From Paramicrobacterium fandaimingii (GTDB taxonomy: Bacteria > Actinomycetota > Actinomycetes > Actinomycetales > Microbacteriaceae): 64,000 nt of DNA. The notes beneath the pieces were generated by a model. The model did no database searches and was not told the origin of the DNA. It saw only the letters and a list, made by a program, of their open reading frames with translations. The translations under genes and the position numbers were made by a program. Numbering within the stretch: the stretch's first letter is position 1; every line of letters begins with the position of its first letter. This document shows, piece by piece, positions 26,246 through 36,091 of the stretch. The stretch covers positions 3,286,001-3,350,000 of the forward strand of contig NZ_CP061170.1 in NCBI RefSeq assembly GCF_011751745.2, read 5' to 3'.

Positions 26246-28183
26246 ATGGCCACGCTGCAGGTTCTCGGCCCGATGCTGGCGCGCAATTCCGCCGGTGAGG
26301 CGATCTCGCTTCGCGGCCCGAAGCACCGCGCGGTGCTTGCGCGACTCGCCATCGCCCGCGGCCGCACCGTGCCTCTCGCTGTGCTCATCGACGACCTCTG
26401 GAATGAGGCTCCTCCCCCGCGGGCTCGCGGATCGATCCGCACCTTCGTCGGCGATCTGCGACGGGCGCTCGAACCCGATCGGCCGCCGCGAGCGCAGCCA
26501 GCGCTTCTCGTGACCGAGGCGACGGGCTATGCGCTCAGGCTGGGAGAGGATGCCGTCGATGCGACGCGCTTCGAGCGCACTGTCGCCGACGCGCGCACGC
26601 TGGGCCCGAACGACGCCGCCGCGGCCCTGCACGCCGCGCTTGCCGAGTGGCGCGGCCCTGCCTACGCCGATTTCTCGGAAGAACGGTGGGCCGCGGCCGA
26701 GCGCTCACGCCTGACGGAGCTGCGGCTGAACGCCGTCGAGGCGTCTGCCGACGCACGCATCCGGCTCGGCTGCCCCGGCGAGGTGGTGCCCGATCTCGAC
26801 GCCCACGTCACAGACAATCCGTGGCGCGAAGAGGCGTGGCGGCTGCTCGCTCTGGCGCTCTACCGCTCGGGAAGACAGAAAGACGCGCTCGATGTTGTGC
26901 GGCGAGCGCGTGCGCGCCTCGCCGACCAGCTGGGGCTTGATCCCGGCGACGCGCTGGTGCGCATGGAAACCGAGATTCTCACGCATTCCGACACGCTGGG
27001 ATCGCCGACGAGCCCACCGGATGCTGCGAGTACGGTGTGGGCGAAGGCAGCGGCGAGCTCCTCCGGCGGTGCCGCCCTCGGCGCTCGGGCGCGGCTGCGC
27101 TCGACAGTCGATCTGCTGCGCAGCCTCGCCATCGCGGGAGGCGATGGTCTCAAGGCAGCCCAGCAGCAGCGCGTCGCGACGATCACCGCGGCCGAACAGC
27201 TTGGCGACCCTCAGCTCACCGCGCGGGTGATCGGCTCGTACGACGTGCCGGCGATCTGGGCGCGCTCTGACTTTCCAGACCTCGCTGCGCAGGTGGTCGC
27301 CGCCGCCGAGCGCACACGTGCTTCACTTCCCGTCACGGGTCAGGATGCCGCAAAGGCACGGCTTCTCGCGACAATCGCCCTCGAGTCCCGCGGCGGCGGC
27401 AAGCCCCGCAGCCGGAAGGCGGCCAGCGAGGCCGAGTCACTCGCGCGCAGTCTCAATGACCCGGCGCTTCTCGCGTTCGCGCTGGGCGGCGTGTTTATGC
27501 AGAGCTTTCACCGCGCGGGGCTCTCCCCGACGCGCGACGCCATCGGAGCCGAGCTGATCACCCTGTCTGCCCGCAACGACCTCCCCGCCTTCGAGCTTCT
27601 CGGTCGGCTCATCAGGCTGCAATCCAGCTGCGCACGAGGCGACATCGCGGGCGCTGACGAGCAGGCCGCCGCCGCGGACGCTCTCGCCGAGCGCTACGAA
27701 TCGCCGCTGATCACCGTGTTCACTACCTGGTACCGCGCGCTGCGCCTCGCGCTCACGGGAGCCGAGGCATCCGAGGTCGCTGCCGCGTACCGCGCCGCCG
27801 CCCCGCTGCTCGATCGCTCCGGAATGCCGGGCATGCAGCGTGGTCTGCTCGAGTTGGCGCTGCTCAGCGTGCGCGTGCAGCACCACCTCGCCCTGCCCGA
27901 GCCGGGCACGACGGATTGGGGCCCGTACGCTCGCTGGGTCGAACCGCTGCTGCTCGCCGAATCGGGCGCCAAGGATGCCGCGAGGGCAGCGCTGCGCGAT
28001 CTCCCTGTTCCTCCCGCCGACCACCTGCTCGAGGCGCTGTGGACCCTCGTCGCCCGCGCGGCCGAGGCTGCGGCAGACGACGAATCGCTGCAGCGCGCCC
28101 GCGACGCGTTGCGACCGGCACGTGGCGAGCTCGCGGGGGCGCAGTCGGGCCTTCTCACCTTTGGCCCGGTCGTCACTCGGTGA
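26246..28183 (+). CDS. BTAD/SARP-type (AfsR-like) transcriptional regulator
   Basis: The 645-residue protein starts with an OmpR-like winged helix (about 1-90, including LRGPKHRAVLARLAI and RGSIRTFVGDLRRAL), followed by a bacterial transcriptional activation domain (about 95-245). A long helical, alanine-rich repeat region resembling TPRs fills the rest. There is no NB-ARC ATPase, so it is a medium-sized SARP relative. It is divergent from the dehalogenase-like hydrolase and probably activates that gene. Confidence 0.85.
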   Translation: MATLQVLGPMLARNSAGEAISLRGPKHRAVLARLAIARGRTVPLAVLIDDLWNEAPPPRARGSIRTFVGDLRRALEPDRPPRAQPALLVTEATGYALRLGEDAVDATRFERTVADARTLGPNDAAAALHAALAEWRGPAYADFSEERWAAAERSRLTELRLNAVEASADARIRLGCPGEVVPDLDAHVTDNPWREEAWRLLALALYRSGRQKDALDVVRRARARLADQLGLDPGDALVRMETEILTHSDTLGSPTSPPDAASTVWAKAAASSSGGAALGARARLRSTVDLLRSLAIAGGDGLKAAQQQRVATITAAEQLGDPQLTARVIGSYDVPAIWARSDFPDLAAQVVAAAERTRASLPVTGQDAAKARLLATIALESRGGGKPRSRKAASEAESLARSLNDPALLAFALGGVFMQSFHRAGLSPTRDAIGAELITLSARNDLPAFELLGRLIRLQSSCARGDIAGADEQAAAADALAERYESPLITVFTTWYRALRLALTGAEASEVAAAYRAAAPLLDRSGMPGMQRGLLELALLSVRVQHHLALPEPGTTDWGPYARWVEPLLLAESGAKDAARAALRDLPVPPADHLLEALWTLVARAAEAAADDESLQRARDALRPARGELAGAQSGLLTFGPVVTR

Positions 28184-28215
28184 TCAGGGTGCAAGACGAG
28201 CTGGATTTTCGTACC

Positions 28216-30333
28216 TCACCCTTCGCCAGGAACGGGCGCCTCGACGAACTCACCCTCGCGCGCACCACGCCTGTTCGGCGGCTCGACCTCGGCAGCGTCG
28301 AGGAATGAACGGGCGAGCACCGTGCCCGAGCCGTCGGCCAGCCAGATGAGCAGCCGCCCCGGTTCGTGCCGCGCAGGCACCGTCATGGTGACAGCATCCG
28401 AAAGCTCGAATGGAACCACGTGAACAGTGCTTGAGGAGGTTTCGTGGCGATACGGCACCTCCGCAATTCGCGCTCCAGCGCTCAGCCAGGCCGCGTGAAG
28501 GCACCCACTCACCGTGCTGGCGCCGTGGTGCGAAACATGCACATCGAGCGTGAATTTCTCTGCGGGCGGCTCGATGTCAGCACCGGCACGCAGCGGCAGC
28601 ATGTCGAGAACCAGCACGGTCTCGGCATTCACAGCTGCCGGAACGCAGCCACCCCAGTCTTTGCGGCGCCGGTCCTCCGTTAGCAGCCCGGCGCCCTCGT
28701 GCTCAACGTCGGCGAACTCCGTGTAGATGTAGCCAGCGAAACGATCGTGCCTCCGCATCTCCTGGGTCTCCCAACGCAGATGCCAAGCTCGCTCGAGGCT
28801 CGTGAACCCCTCGCCATACTCGCCGTTGACGATCGGAACACCGTGTCGAGGAAACTCCGACGTCCCATAGAGCGACTTATCGACGATGAAGTCAGGGGCG
28901 AGCCTGACAGGAAAGGTCTCCCGCGTGCCCTCGGCGATCTCCGCCATCGCGTGCTTCCACGTCGCCAAGTCGGGTTCGTAGTAGTGCCAGTCGACAATAT
29001 CGCTCTTGACATGCGACCAGCCCGAGTTCTCGATGATGGGGCGAGTATCGTCAAGCGTGCGAAGCCGATCGTATGCCCGCACTGCCGCCTCGGCACGCGC
29101 TGTGCTACCCGGAATGTCCCAGTCGAGACCCCACTCTTCGTTGTACAGCCCCCAGATCACGATGCTGGGGTGGTTGCCGTCACGCTCCACCATCGCGGGA
29201 AGCTGAGCGTCGAATGCCTCCGCAGCTTCAGCGGAGAACCTGCTCGGACACGCTGGCTCTGCCCACACGAGGGTTCCGGTGACATCGGCCTCATGCAGCC
29301 AGAGCGGCTCCTCAAACTTCAGATGTTTGCGCACGAGGTTGTAGCCGAGCTCACGCGCCAAATGTATGTCGCGCTGCAGCGCCTCATTTGTCGGCGCCGT
29401 CAGCCCGGTGTCGGGCCAGTAGCCCTGGTCGAGAACGCCGCGCATCGAGAAGCGAGTGTCGTTGAGGTACAGACACTCTCCGCGCACCTCGATGCGGCGG
29501 AGCCCTGTTGTCACGATAACGCTGTCGGGGAAGCCACTTCCGTCGTCAACGGTGACCTCGACCCGATACAGGTGCGGGCTCTCGGGTGACCACAGCTGCG
29601 GTTCGTCGATCTCGATGCGCCCGCGCAAGCGCCCTGAGCCGTCGGTTTCCAGCTCGATGCCCGCATCGGCTCCGACAAGACGCGCGCGCACAGCGGCATC
29701 CTGTTGTCCTCTCAGCGTCACCGCGATGCCGATGCCCGTGAGGCTGTCGCCGCGCACCTCGACGGTCTCGGCGTAGGTGGCCCCCCGCGCTTCGAGCCAC
29801 ACGCTCTGCCAGATTCCCGATGTCGGGGTGAACGCGACGCCGTCGTAGTCGTCACGGGGAATCGAGCGCTGCTTGCCGTGCGGAATCGCACGCTTATCTG
29901 CCGGAGCCTCGACCTCAACGGTGAGCTCTGCATCAGCTCCGACGGAAAGATGATCCGTGAGATCGATCTCGAATGATTCGTATCCGCCGACATGCTCTCC
30001 GACGATCGCGCCGTCGATCAGCACGACGGCGCGGTGGTGCACGGCACCAAAGCTCAGCACGATGCGTGAGCCAGCCCACTCCGATGGCGCCTGGATAACG
30101 CGGCGATACGTTCCACTCTCAAGCCAAGTCCGATGGATGCCGGAAGCCTCCGTCTCCCAGGCAAACGGCACGGTGATCGGCGCCACGATACCGTCGGCGC
30201 TGAAATCCCAGCGGCCGTTCAACGACACCCACCGCGCAGAACGGTCGCGATCGGGCCGCGGGTACTCGGGCCGCGGAATCGGTGCTCCGACGGCGGGATC
30301 GATATCGATGGTGTCGGTCGAGGAGAGGGACAT
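28216..30333 (-). CDS. Glycoside hydrolase family 2 enzyme (beta-galactosidase/glucuronidase-like)
   Basis: The 705-residue enzyme has an N-terminal jelly-roll (about 30-185), an Ig-like domain (about 185-285) and a TIM barrel (about 285-600). The acid/base is Glu399 in LYNEEWG and the nucleophile Glu505 in VNGEYGEG, at GH2 spacing. No signal peptide is present, so it acts on imported oligosaccharides in the cytoplasm. It is the last gene of the ABC operon; whether it cleaves galactosides, glucuronides or mannosides cannot be decided from sequence alone. Confidence 0.9.
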   Translation of the reverse strand: MSLSSTDTIDIDPAVGAPIPRPEYPRPDRDRSARWVSLNGRWDFSADGIVAPITVPFAWETEASGIHRTWLESGTYRRVIQAPSEWAGSRIVLSFGAVHHRAVVLIDGAIVGEHVGGYESFEIDLTDHLSVGADAELTVEVEAPADKRAIPHGKQRSIPRDDYDGVAFTPTSGIWQSVWLEARGATYAETVEVRGDSLTGIGIAVTLRGQQDAAVRARLVGADAGIELETDGSGRLRGRIEIDEPQLWSPESPHLYRVEVTVDDGSGFPDSVIVTTGLRRIEVRGECLYLNDTRFSMRGVLDQGYWPDTGLTAPTNEALQRDIHLARELGYNLVRKHLKFEEPLWLHEADVTGTLVWAEPACPSRFSAEAAEAFDAQLPAMVERDGNHPSIVIWGLYNEEWGLDWDIPGSTARAEAAVRAYDRLRTLDDTRPIIENSGWSHVKSDIVDWHYYEPDLATWKHAMAEIAEGTRETFPVRLAPDFIVDKSLYGTSEFPRHGVPIVNGEYGEGFTSLERAWHLRWETQEMRRHDRFAGYIYTEFADVEHEGAGLLTEDRRRKDWGGCVPAAVNAETVLVLDMLPLRAGADIEPPAEKFTLDVHVSHHGASTVSGCLHAAWLSAGARIAEVPYRHETSSSTVHVVPFELSDAVTMTVPARHEPGRLLIWLADGSGTVLARSFLDAAEVEPPNRRGAREGEFVEAPVPGEG

Positions 30334-30335
30334 AT

Positions 30336-31265
30336 TCAGCCTTTCACGCTTCCTGCGAGGATGCCGTTGATGAAGTGACGCTGGAGAACAATGAAGAGAA
30401 CCAGCAGAGGGATGAGCGCGATAGAGCTCGCGGCAAGGAGTTCACCCGTCACTGTGGCGTAGTCCGCGCCGATGCGGTTGCCCGTGATGTTCTGCGAGAG
30501 AGTCGAGAGCACCACCTGCAATGTCGCCATCTGGTCGGAGTTGGCCACGACGACGGGCCAGACGAAGTCGTTGTAGATATTCATGATCGTCAAGACGGCC
30601 AGGCCGGCGAGCCCTGGGCGGATGACCGGCACGACCACGCGCCAGAAGATGCCGAATTCGCTGCAGCCGTCAACGCGTGCTGCGTCGAGCAGCTCGTCGG
30701 GCACGGCGCTGATTACCTGTCGCATCCAGAAGATCGCGAAGGCATCGATCGCGCCGGGCAGAATGAGCGCCTGGTACGTGTTCACCCAGCCCAGCATCTT
30801 CATCTCGAGCAGAAGCGGAATGATTAGCACGATCACCGGCAGCATCAAGGTGATGAGCACGGTTCCGAAGATCAGGTTCTTTCCCCTGAACTCGTACTTC
30901 GCGAACGCGAAGGCGGCGAGCGGGGCGAAGAAGAGGGTGATCGTTCCCTTGACGACCAGCACCACCGCCGTGTTGAGGAACCCGTTTCCGATGGGAACGT
31001 CGTGGAACATCGCGATGTAGTTGTCGAGAGTAAACGAGGTCGGATCGAAGACGAGCGGATCCGTGATGATGTCGTTCGCCGGCTTGAAGGCCGAGAGCAG
31101 CGCCCACGCAACCGGTGCCAGGAACGCCACCATCAGCACCAGAAGAAAGATGTGGCTTCCCACGCGCAGGCTCGGCCGGTCTCGGGGCGCCCGACGATCG
31201 GAGCGAGGCGTTTGCGTCTGCTCATCAGCTGTCATTGTTGTCGTTGTGCGATCGATATCTGTCAC
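30336..31265 (-). CDS. Carbohydrate ABC permease, MalG type
   Basis: The 309-residue permease has six helices and the MalG-type EAA loop (PDELLDAARVDGCSEFGIFWRVVVPVIRPG). A charged, threonine-rich N-terminus of about 35 residues precedes the first helix. Only two bases separate it from each neighbouring gene. It forms a heterodimer with the MalF-type protein. No ATPase is encoded in this cluster, so a shared MsiK-type ATPase encoded elsewhere is likely, as is common in actinobacteria. Confidence 0.92.
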   Translation of the reverse strand: MTDIDRTTTTMTADEQTQTPRSDRRAPRDRPSLRVGSHIFLLVLMVAFLAPVAWALLSAFKPANDIITDPLVFDPTSFTLDNYIAMFHDVPIGNGFLNTAVVLVVKGTITLFFAPLAAFAFAKYEFRGKNLIFGTVLITLMLPVIVLIIPLLLEMKMLGWVNTYQALILPGAIDAFAIFWMRQVISAVPDELLDAARVDGCSEFGIFWRVVVPVIRPGLAGLAVLTIMNIYNDFVWPVVVANSDQMATLQVVLSTLSQNITGNRIGADYATVTGELLAASSIALIPLLVLFIVLQRHFINGILAGSVKG

Positions 31266-31267
31266 TG

Positions 31268-32185
31268 TCAGTCCTTCGCTCTCAGCAGCCGGACGAAGAA
31301 CAGCGAGAGCACCATCACGAGAATGACGAGCAGGAAGGAGTTCGCCGCTCCCGTTCCGAGGTCGGCGCGCGTGATGTGGTTGTAGAGGTAGTACCCAGCC
31401 GTTGTCGTCGAGCTGTATGGTCCGCCTTGCGTGACGACGAACGGTTCAGCGAACATCTGGAAGACAGCGAGCGTCTGCAGAACGACGGCGAACATGATCG
31501 TGCGGCGAAGTAGCGGAACGGTGATGCTCCACAGCTGACGCAGTCGCGATGCGCCGTCGAGCTCCGCGGCTTCGTAGAGCGCGTTGTCGATCGACTGCAG
31601 CCCAGACAGCACAATGATGATGATGAACCCCGTGGTCTTCCAGAGGAACAGAAGCGCGAGTGTGGGTTTTGCCCAGGCGCTTGTGGTGAGCCAGCCGATC
31701 TCGGGAGCACCAAACACGCCGAGCACGGCGTTGATTGCCCCGTGTCGCTGGTCGAACAGCACGACCCAGATCTGGGCGACGGCGACGAGCGGAGTCACGA
31801 ACGGCACGATGAATGCCACACGGTACATTCCGCGCATACGCAGCTTCGCCGAGTTGAGAAGCACAGCGACGACAACGGCGATGACGACCTGGATGGGAAC
31901 GATCAACAGCCACAGGACACCGGAGTTCGCGAGAGAGTTCCAGAACGCCGGACTCGTGAGCAAATACGTATAGTTGCCCCAGCCCACCCACTCCGCGGCA
32001 CCGGTCCCGCGCCAGTTCGTGAAGCTCAATCTCGCGGTGAAGATCAGCGGGTAGATGCTGAACGCGAGAAAGATGGCGACGAACGGGGCGACGAACACAT
32101 ACGGTGCGGCGCGGCGTCTGACTTTCGCGACGGACGGTCGGCGGCTGGTGTGCCGGTCCGCGGAGGGGAGAGCAGTGGTTGTCAT
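31268..32185 (-). CDS. Carbohydrate ABC permease, MalF/UgpA type
   Basis: The 305-residue permease has six helices and the coupling motif (DNALYEAAELDGASRLRQLWSITVPLLRR). It follows the binding protein by 13 bases and precedes the MalG-type partner by two, the standard CUT1 order. Confidence 0.92.
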   Translation of the reverse strand: MTTTALPSADRHTSRRPSVAKVRRRAAPYVFVAPFVAIFLAFSIYPLIFTARLSFTNWRGTGAAEWVGWGNYTYLLTSPAFWNSLANSGVLWLLIVPIQVVIAVVVAVLLNSAKLRMRGMYRVAFIVPFVTPLVAVAQIWVVLFDQRHGAINAVLGVFGAPEIGWLTTSAWAKPTLALLFLWKTTGFIIIIVLSGLQSIDNALYEAAELDGASRLRQLWSITVPLLRRTIMFAVVLQTLAVFQMFAEPFVVTQGGPYSSTTTAGYYLYNHITRADLGTGAANSFLLVILVMVLSLFFVRLLRAKD

Positions 32186-32198
32186 GTCGTTGCGTATG

Positions 32199-33563
32199 TC
32201 ACTGTCGATCGATCAGGTTCTTCTGAATGGCGTCAGACGATTGGCTGATTACCTGTTCTGGGGTGAGATCGCCATCGAGCATCCGCTGAATATCGTTTCC
32301 GAGATACTCAGCTGCGCCGCTCCACCACGGCGGAATGGAGGTGCCGCTGGGGATCTGAGCTCCCGCTTTCGTCGCGACTTCCCAGAGGTCTTGCCCACCG
32401 AGTGCGTCAACGGGCTCGAACAGAGGAGAGGCCGGGTCCGCCGCCGGAAGATACGCCGGAATCGACGTGTTCAGACCGTTGGGGTAAACATCGTTCGGAC
32501 CCCACACCGCTGAATATCCGGCTTCGTCGTACATGAGGAACTCGTAGAAGAGCCACGCGAGTTCGGAGTTCTCGCCATCCTTGGGCAGGACGAATGATGA
32601 TCCACCCATCGCTCCGCTCCGAGCACCGCCGTCTTCCCAGGCGGGAAGCTGCATTGCCTTCCAGTCTCCGCTCGTCTCGGGCAGCAGTTGCTGAGGCGCG
32701 AAGCTGAACCAGATCGCCCATGGGTAGAAGACTTGGTTTCCGTTCTCGAGTTCAGCAATGTCGGTCGGCGTCAGGTATTCGGCGCGCGTGCCGAGCCCCT
32801 CGGAGCGAACGGTGTCGAGGAACGTGAGGATCTTCTCGTACTCAGGGCTGTCGAGACGAAGCTCGCCGTCAGCATTCGCAATCGATGTGCCGAGCTGGCT
32901 CGCGTACATTTCGAGCTGCAGTTGGCCGAGGAACGCCGACTGCTCGAGATGGATCGGATGCGAATCGGGATTCACCTCCTGGTACGCGCGTGCCGCGTCG
33001 AGAAGATCGTCGTAGGTCTCGATTGCGCTCACGTCCACGCCCGCTTCATCGAGGGCTGCCGCGTTATAGAAAAGCAGTCCTGGGTCGAGGTCATAGGGAA
33101 CCCCATAGATATCGCCGTCAATCGTGTTCACGTCGACCTTCTGCGGGGCGATGTCGTCGACGTAGGGGCCGAGAACGTCGCTGAGGTCCCAGAGGTACTC
33201 GGCGTAGCCACTGACCATCGCATCGTCGAGAAACACGCCATCGGGCACATTGGTTCCGGTGATGAGCGTGTTCTGAAGTTTGGCGTCGATATCAACGGCC
33301 TGGTGATTGACGGTGATGTCGGGATACTTCTCGTTGAAGTCGTCAATGACGCCGTCGAAGACTTCAAACAGATCGCCCGAGCGATCCCAGATCGTGATCT
33401 CGCCTTCGGGGTTCTCAGAGCTTGGAGCTTGCAGGCGATCGGATGCTGTTTCGTCGACGCCGCCTGTGATGTCGGGGCCGCAGGCCGTCAACGCCAGCGT
33501 TGCGACGGCGATCGCGCTGACGGTGACGAGGCGGGGGCGGCGCCGGGTCGGGTTGGGGTACAT
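32199..33563 (-). CDS. Sugar ABC substrate-binding lipoprotein (CUT1)
   Basis: The 454-residue extracellular binding protein starts with an arginine-rich n-region, a hydrophobic core and a lipobox ending at Cys28 (LALTAC). The mature part has the CUT1 features ITIWDRSGDLFEVFDGVIDDFN and GVPYDLDPGLLFYN. The ATG at 33563 has AAGGGAG five bases upstream. It is the first gene of the importer-GH2 operon and is divergent from the LacI regulator. Confidence 0.92.
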   Translation of the reverse strand: MYPNPTRRRPRLVTVSAIAVATLALTACGPDITGGVDETASDRLQAPSSENPEGEITIWDRSGDLFEVFDGVIDDFNEKYPDITVNHQAVDIDAKLQNTLITGTNVPDGVFLDDAMVSGYAEYLWDLSDVLGPYVDDIAPQKVDVNTIDGDIYGVPYDLDPGLLFYNAAALDEAGVDVSAIETYDDLLDAARAYQEVNPDSHPIHLEQSAFLGQLQLEMYASQLGTSIANADGELRLDSPEYEKILTFLDTVRSEGLGTRAEYLTPTDIAELENGNQVFYPWAIWFSFAPQQLLPETSGDWKAMQLPAWEDGGARSGAMGGSSFVLPKDGENSELAWLFYEFLMYDEAGYSAVWGPNDVYPNGLNTSIPAYLPAADPASPLFEPVDALGGQDLWEVATKAGAQIPSGTSIPPWWSGAAEYLGNDIQRMLDGDLTPEQVISQSSDAIQKNLIDRQ

Positions 33564-33592
33564 GGACACTCCCTTGTGAATTTTCCAACGTA

Positions 33593-33629
33593 TGCAAACT
33601 GTAGCGGACGTTTGCACACGTTGCAAACG
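33593..33629. promoter_or_regulatory. LacI-type operator half-sites between importer and regulator
   Basis: A palindrome CGTTTGCA (33609-33616) / TGCAAACG (33622-33629) lies 14 bases before the LacI gene, and another TGCAAAC half-site at 33593-33599 faces it. Three copies of one half-site in a 79-base divergent region fit binding by the adjacent LacI protein. A minus-strand promoter TTGCAA-N17-TACAGT overlaps them. Confidence 0.7.
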
Positions 33630-33642
33630 ATAGGATGAACTC

Positions 33643-34656
33643 ATGCCAGCAACACTTCGCGATGTCGCAGAGCGAGCCGCTGTCTCGGTTCGCACCGTTT
33701 CAAACGTTGTGAGCGGCTATGAGCACGTGAGCGCACGCATGCGCGCAAAGGTGCTCACGGCGATCGAGGAACTCGACTATCGCGCCAATCCCGTTGCCCG
33801 CACGCTGCGCACCGGGCGCACGGGAATGCTCGGTCTCGTGGTGCCCGAGATTACCGTTCCGTACTTCAGCGAACTGGCGCGTGACGTCATCAACGCGGCA
33901 GCCGAATATGGGTATCGCGTGATGATCGATCAGACGGGCCACGATCACGAACGCGAGCGCCAGCTGCTCACGGGCGATGACCGCACGATGCTGTTCGACG
34001 GTCTGCTGTTCAGCCCGCTCGTCACAAAGTCGGAGCTGCTCGAGATGCACGGCTCAACGAAAATGCCTCTCGTGCTGTTGGGCGAGCACGAATTCGATGG
34101 CAGCTACGACCATGTAGCGATCGACAACATCGCGGCCGCGAAGGATGCCGTCTGTCACCTGATTGAGATCGGGCGCACTCGCATTGCGGCGATCGGAACG
34201 CAGCCGCTTGAGGAGTACGCGACGCCGCTGCAGCGTTCCGCCGGCTACACCGCAGCCCTCGACGAAGCAGGGATCGAGACGCGCTCGGAGTACGCCACGA
34301 CGGCCGCCCACTACAGCCGGGGTGACGGATATGCCGCCGCGCAGGCGCTGCTCGAGCTTTCGCCCCGACCCGACGCGATCTTCTGCTTCTCGGATCTTCT
34401 TGCCATCGGTGCCATGCGCGCAATCTTCGATGCGGGCCTTCGCGTTCCCGAAGACATCGCCGTGATCGGCATTGACGACGTTGACGAGGGCCGATTCACC
34501 CGTCCAACGCTCAGCACCGTATCGCTCGACACCCCATTCATCGCCCGTGAGGCGGTGCGCCGCATCGTGACGCGCATCGACGACCCGAGCACGGCGGCCG
34601 AAGAAGTCATCGCTCCGCACCGACTCGTCGTGCGTGAAAGCACTCAGACGCCCTAG
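33643..34656 (+). CDS. LacI-family repressor of the sugar importer operon
   Basis: The 337-residue protein has a LacI helix-turn-helix (TLRDVAERAAVSVRTVSNVVSG, 4-25), a hinge helix (ANPVARTLRTG) and a periplasmic-binding-protein-like sensor with the closing IAVIGIDDVDEGRFTRP segment. It is divergent from the CUT1 operon and should repress it until the imported sugar or its GH2 product binds. Confidence 0.93.
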   Translation: MPATLRDVAERAAVSVRTVSNVVSGYEHVSARMRAKVLTAIEELDYRANPVARTLRTGRTGMLGLVVPEITVPYFSELARDVINAAAEYGYRVMIDQTGHDHERERQLLTGDDRTMLFDGLLFSPLVTKSELLEMHGSTKMPLVLLGEHEFDGSYDHVAIDNIAAAKDAVCHLIEIGRTRIAAIGTQPLEEYATPLQRSAGYTAALDEAGIETRSEYATTAAHYSRGDGYAAAQALLELSPRPDAIFCFSDLLAIGAMRAIFDAGLRVPEDIAVIGIDDVDEGRFTRPTLSTVSLDTPFIAREAVRRIVTRIDDPSTAAEEVIAPHRLVVRESTQTP

Positions 34657-34803
34657 ATTCTGCGCTTGAGAAGGCACTCTTTCGTCGCGTTCATGTCCGG
34701 TTCGACGAGTGCGTTTTCGGGCACTGATTCGAGCTGCTGCCGTGTCGGTGCCGCGTGTCACACTGAGATCACACCGCAGGCTCACCGATTCGAAAGTATT
34801 GCC

Positions 34804-35244
34804 ATGGTCCGCTTTCAGCTCGTCATCGACTGCACCGACCCTGAGCTTCTCGCCCGTTTCTGGGCCGAGGCGCTGCACTATCGGCTTGAGCCGCCGCCCG
34901 CCAGCTTCGATGACTGGAACGACTACTGGCGCAGCGTCGGCGTGCCCGAAGACGAGCTCGGGGTTGGCTTCGACTCCATCGTCGATCCAGCCGGGGTTGG
35001 GCCGCGCATCTGGTTTCAGATCGTGCCCGAGAAGAAGTCGCTGAAGAACCGTCTGCACCTCGACGTTCGGGCGAGCGGCGGGCGCAGCACTCCGCTGCGT
35101 GAGCGCAAGCAGCTCATCGATGCCGAGGCCGCGCGCCTGTCCACGTTGGGCGCCACGGTCACCCGCGTGCTCGAGACGGAGGGACTCGACCACTACGCCA
35201 TCGCGCTGCTCGACCCGGAGGGCAACGAGTTCGACATCAACTGA
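34804..35244 (+). CDS. VOC/glyoxalase-like domain protein
   Basis: The 146-residue protein (MVRFQLVIDCTDPELLARFWAEAL) has the Glyoxalase_6-type VOC fold, with paired beta-alpha-beta-beta-beta units and the ending ALLDPEGNEFDIN. The reaction is unknown. The ATG at 34804 fits the family start; longer in-frame readings add unrelated residues. It is convergent with the GntR gene, with only six bases between stops. Confidence 0.85.
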   Translation: MVRFQLVIDCTDPELLARFWAEALHYRLEPPPASFDDWNDYWRSVGVPEDELGVGFDSIVDPAGVGPRIWFQIVPEKKSLKNRLHLDVRASGGRSTPLRERKQLIDAEAARLSTLGATVTRVLETEGLDHYAIALLDPEGNEFDIN

Positions 35245-35250
35245 GCGGCA

Positions 35251-36012
35251 TCATCGCCGAGAAAGCAGCGAGGTCACACGCAGCCGTCCCGAATGAATCC
35301 AGACGTCGGAGTACTCGATCGGGCGGTCGTCCGAAAGATAGGTGACCTGCTCGAGGTACTGAACGGGCGAACCCGTGGGCAGGTCAAGGTACTCGGCGAC
35401 GCTGCCCTCGGCGGCGCGCGCACTGAACGTACGCCGCGCCGACGCGATCTTCAGACCGAACTGACCCTCAAGCGTGCCGAAAAGGCTGGCTTTCGAGAAG
35501 TCCACATCCACGATTCCCGGGGCGAGGTCTGCGCGGACGTAGTTGTAGAGCAACGCCACGGGACCCTCCGCAGCGCTGCGGCGTCGCACGAGCTTCAGTA
35601 CCGAGCCGCCTCGTGCGACGTCGAGCAGTGCTGCGATGGGGCGCGGCGGATCGATGAGCGTTGCCTCGATCACCTCGGTCGTCGTCTCGATTCCCTGCTT
35701 GGCGAAGTCCTCGGTCAGCGTGCTCAGCTTCTGGGCAATCGCCGGCTCGATCGTCGTCGACGTCACGAACGTGCCGCGACCACGCACCTGCTTCAGCAGG
35801 CCCTCCTCGATCAACGTGGTCATCGCACGTCGAAGCGTTCCGCGGCTCACGCCGAGCTCTGACGCAAGCTCCGGTTCGCTCTTCAGGCGGTAGTTCGCCG
35901 GCCATTCCCCCGACGCGATCCGTGTGCGAAACCGATTTGAGATCTGCGAGTGAATCGCCACGGGCAGTTCGCGTTGGATCCCCGACCCGCGTGCGGCGGC
36001 GCTCTCCCCCAC
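35251..36012 (-). CDS. GntR/HutC-family regulator with UTRA domain
   Basis: The 253-residue protein has a winged-helix DNA-binding domain (about 18-85: LASELGVSRGTLRRAMTTLIEEGLL) and a UTRA ligand domain (about 95-250). The GTG start at 36012 has GAGGAG five bases upstream. It lies downstream of the ribose-type operon on the same strand, separated by a strong hairpin, so it may be partly read through from that operon or have its own promoter. A sugar phosphate is the likely effector. Confidence 0.88.
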   Translation of the reverse strand: MGESAAARGSGIQRELPVAIHSQISNRFRTRIASGEWPANYRLKSEPELASELGVSRGTLRRAMTTLIEEGLLKQVRGRGTFVTSTTIEPAIAQKLSTLTEDFAKQGIETTTEVIEATLIDPPRPIAALLDVARGGSVLKLVRRRSAAEGPVALLYNYVRADLAPGIVDVDFSKASLFGTLEGQFGLKIASARRTFSARAAEGSVAEYLDLPTGSPVQYLEQVTYLSDDRPIEYSDVWIHSGRLRVTSLLSRR

Positions 36013-36041
36013 GGTTACTCCTCACTCTTCGGCTACTAACA

Positions 36042-36085
36042 AGTATCACCGCCTGCCCGGCAGAGTCGAAGCAGGCGGTGATACT
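36042..36085 (-). terminator. Perfect 15-bp hairpin between deoC and gntR
   Basis: AGTATCACCGCCTGC (36042-36056) pairs exactly with 36071-36085 across a 14-base loop, starting seven bases after the deoC stop. It probably terminates or attenuates the ribose-type operon. The U-tract is weak (ACTTGTT), so an operator role for the adjacent GntR protein is not excluded. Confidence 0.65.
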
Positions 36086-36091
36086 CGCGGG

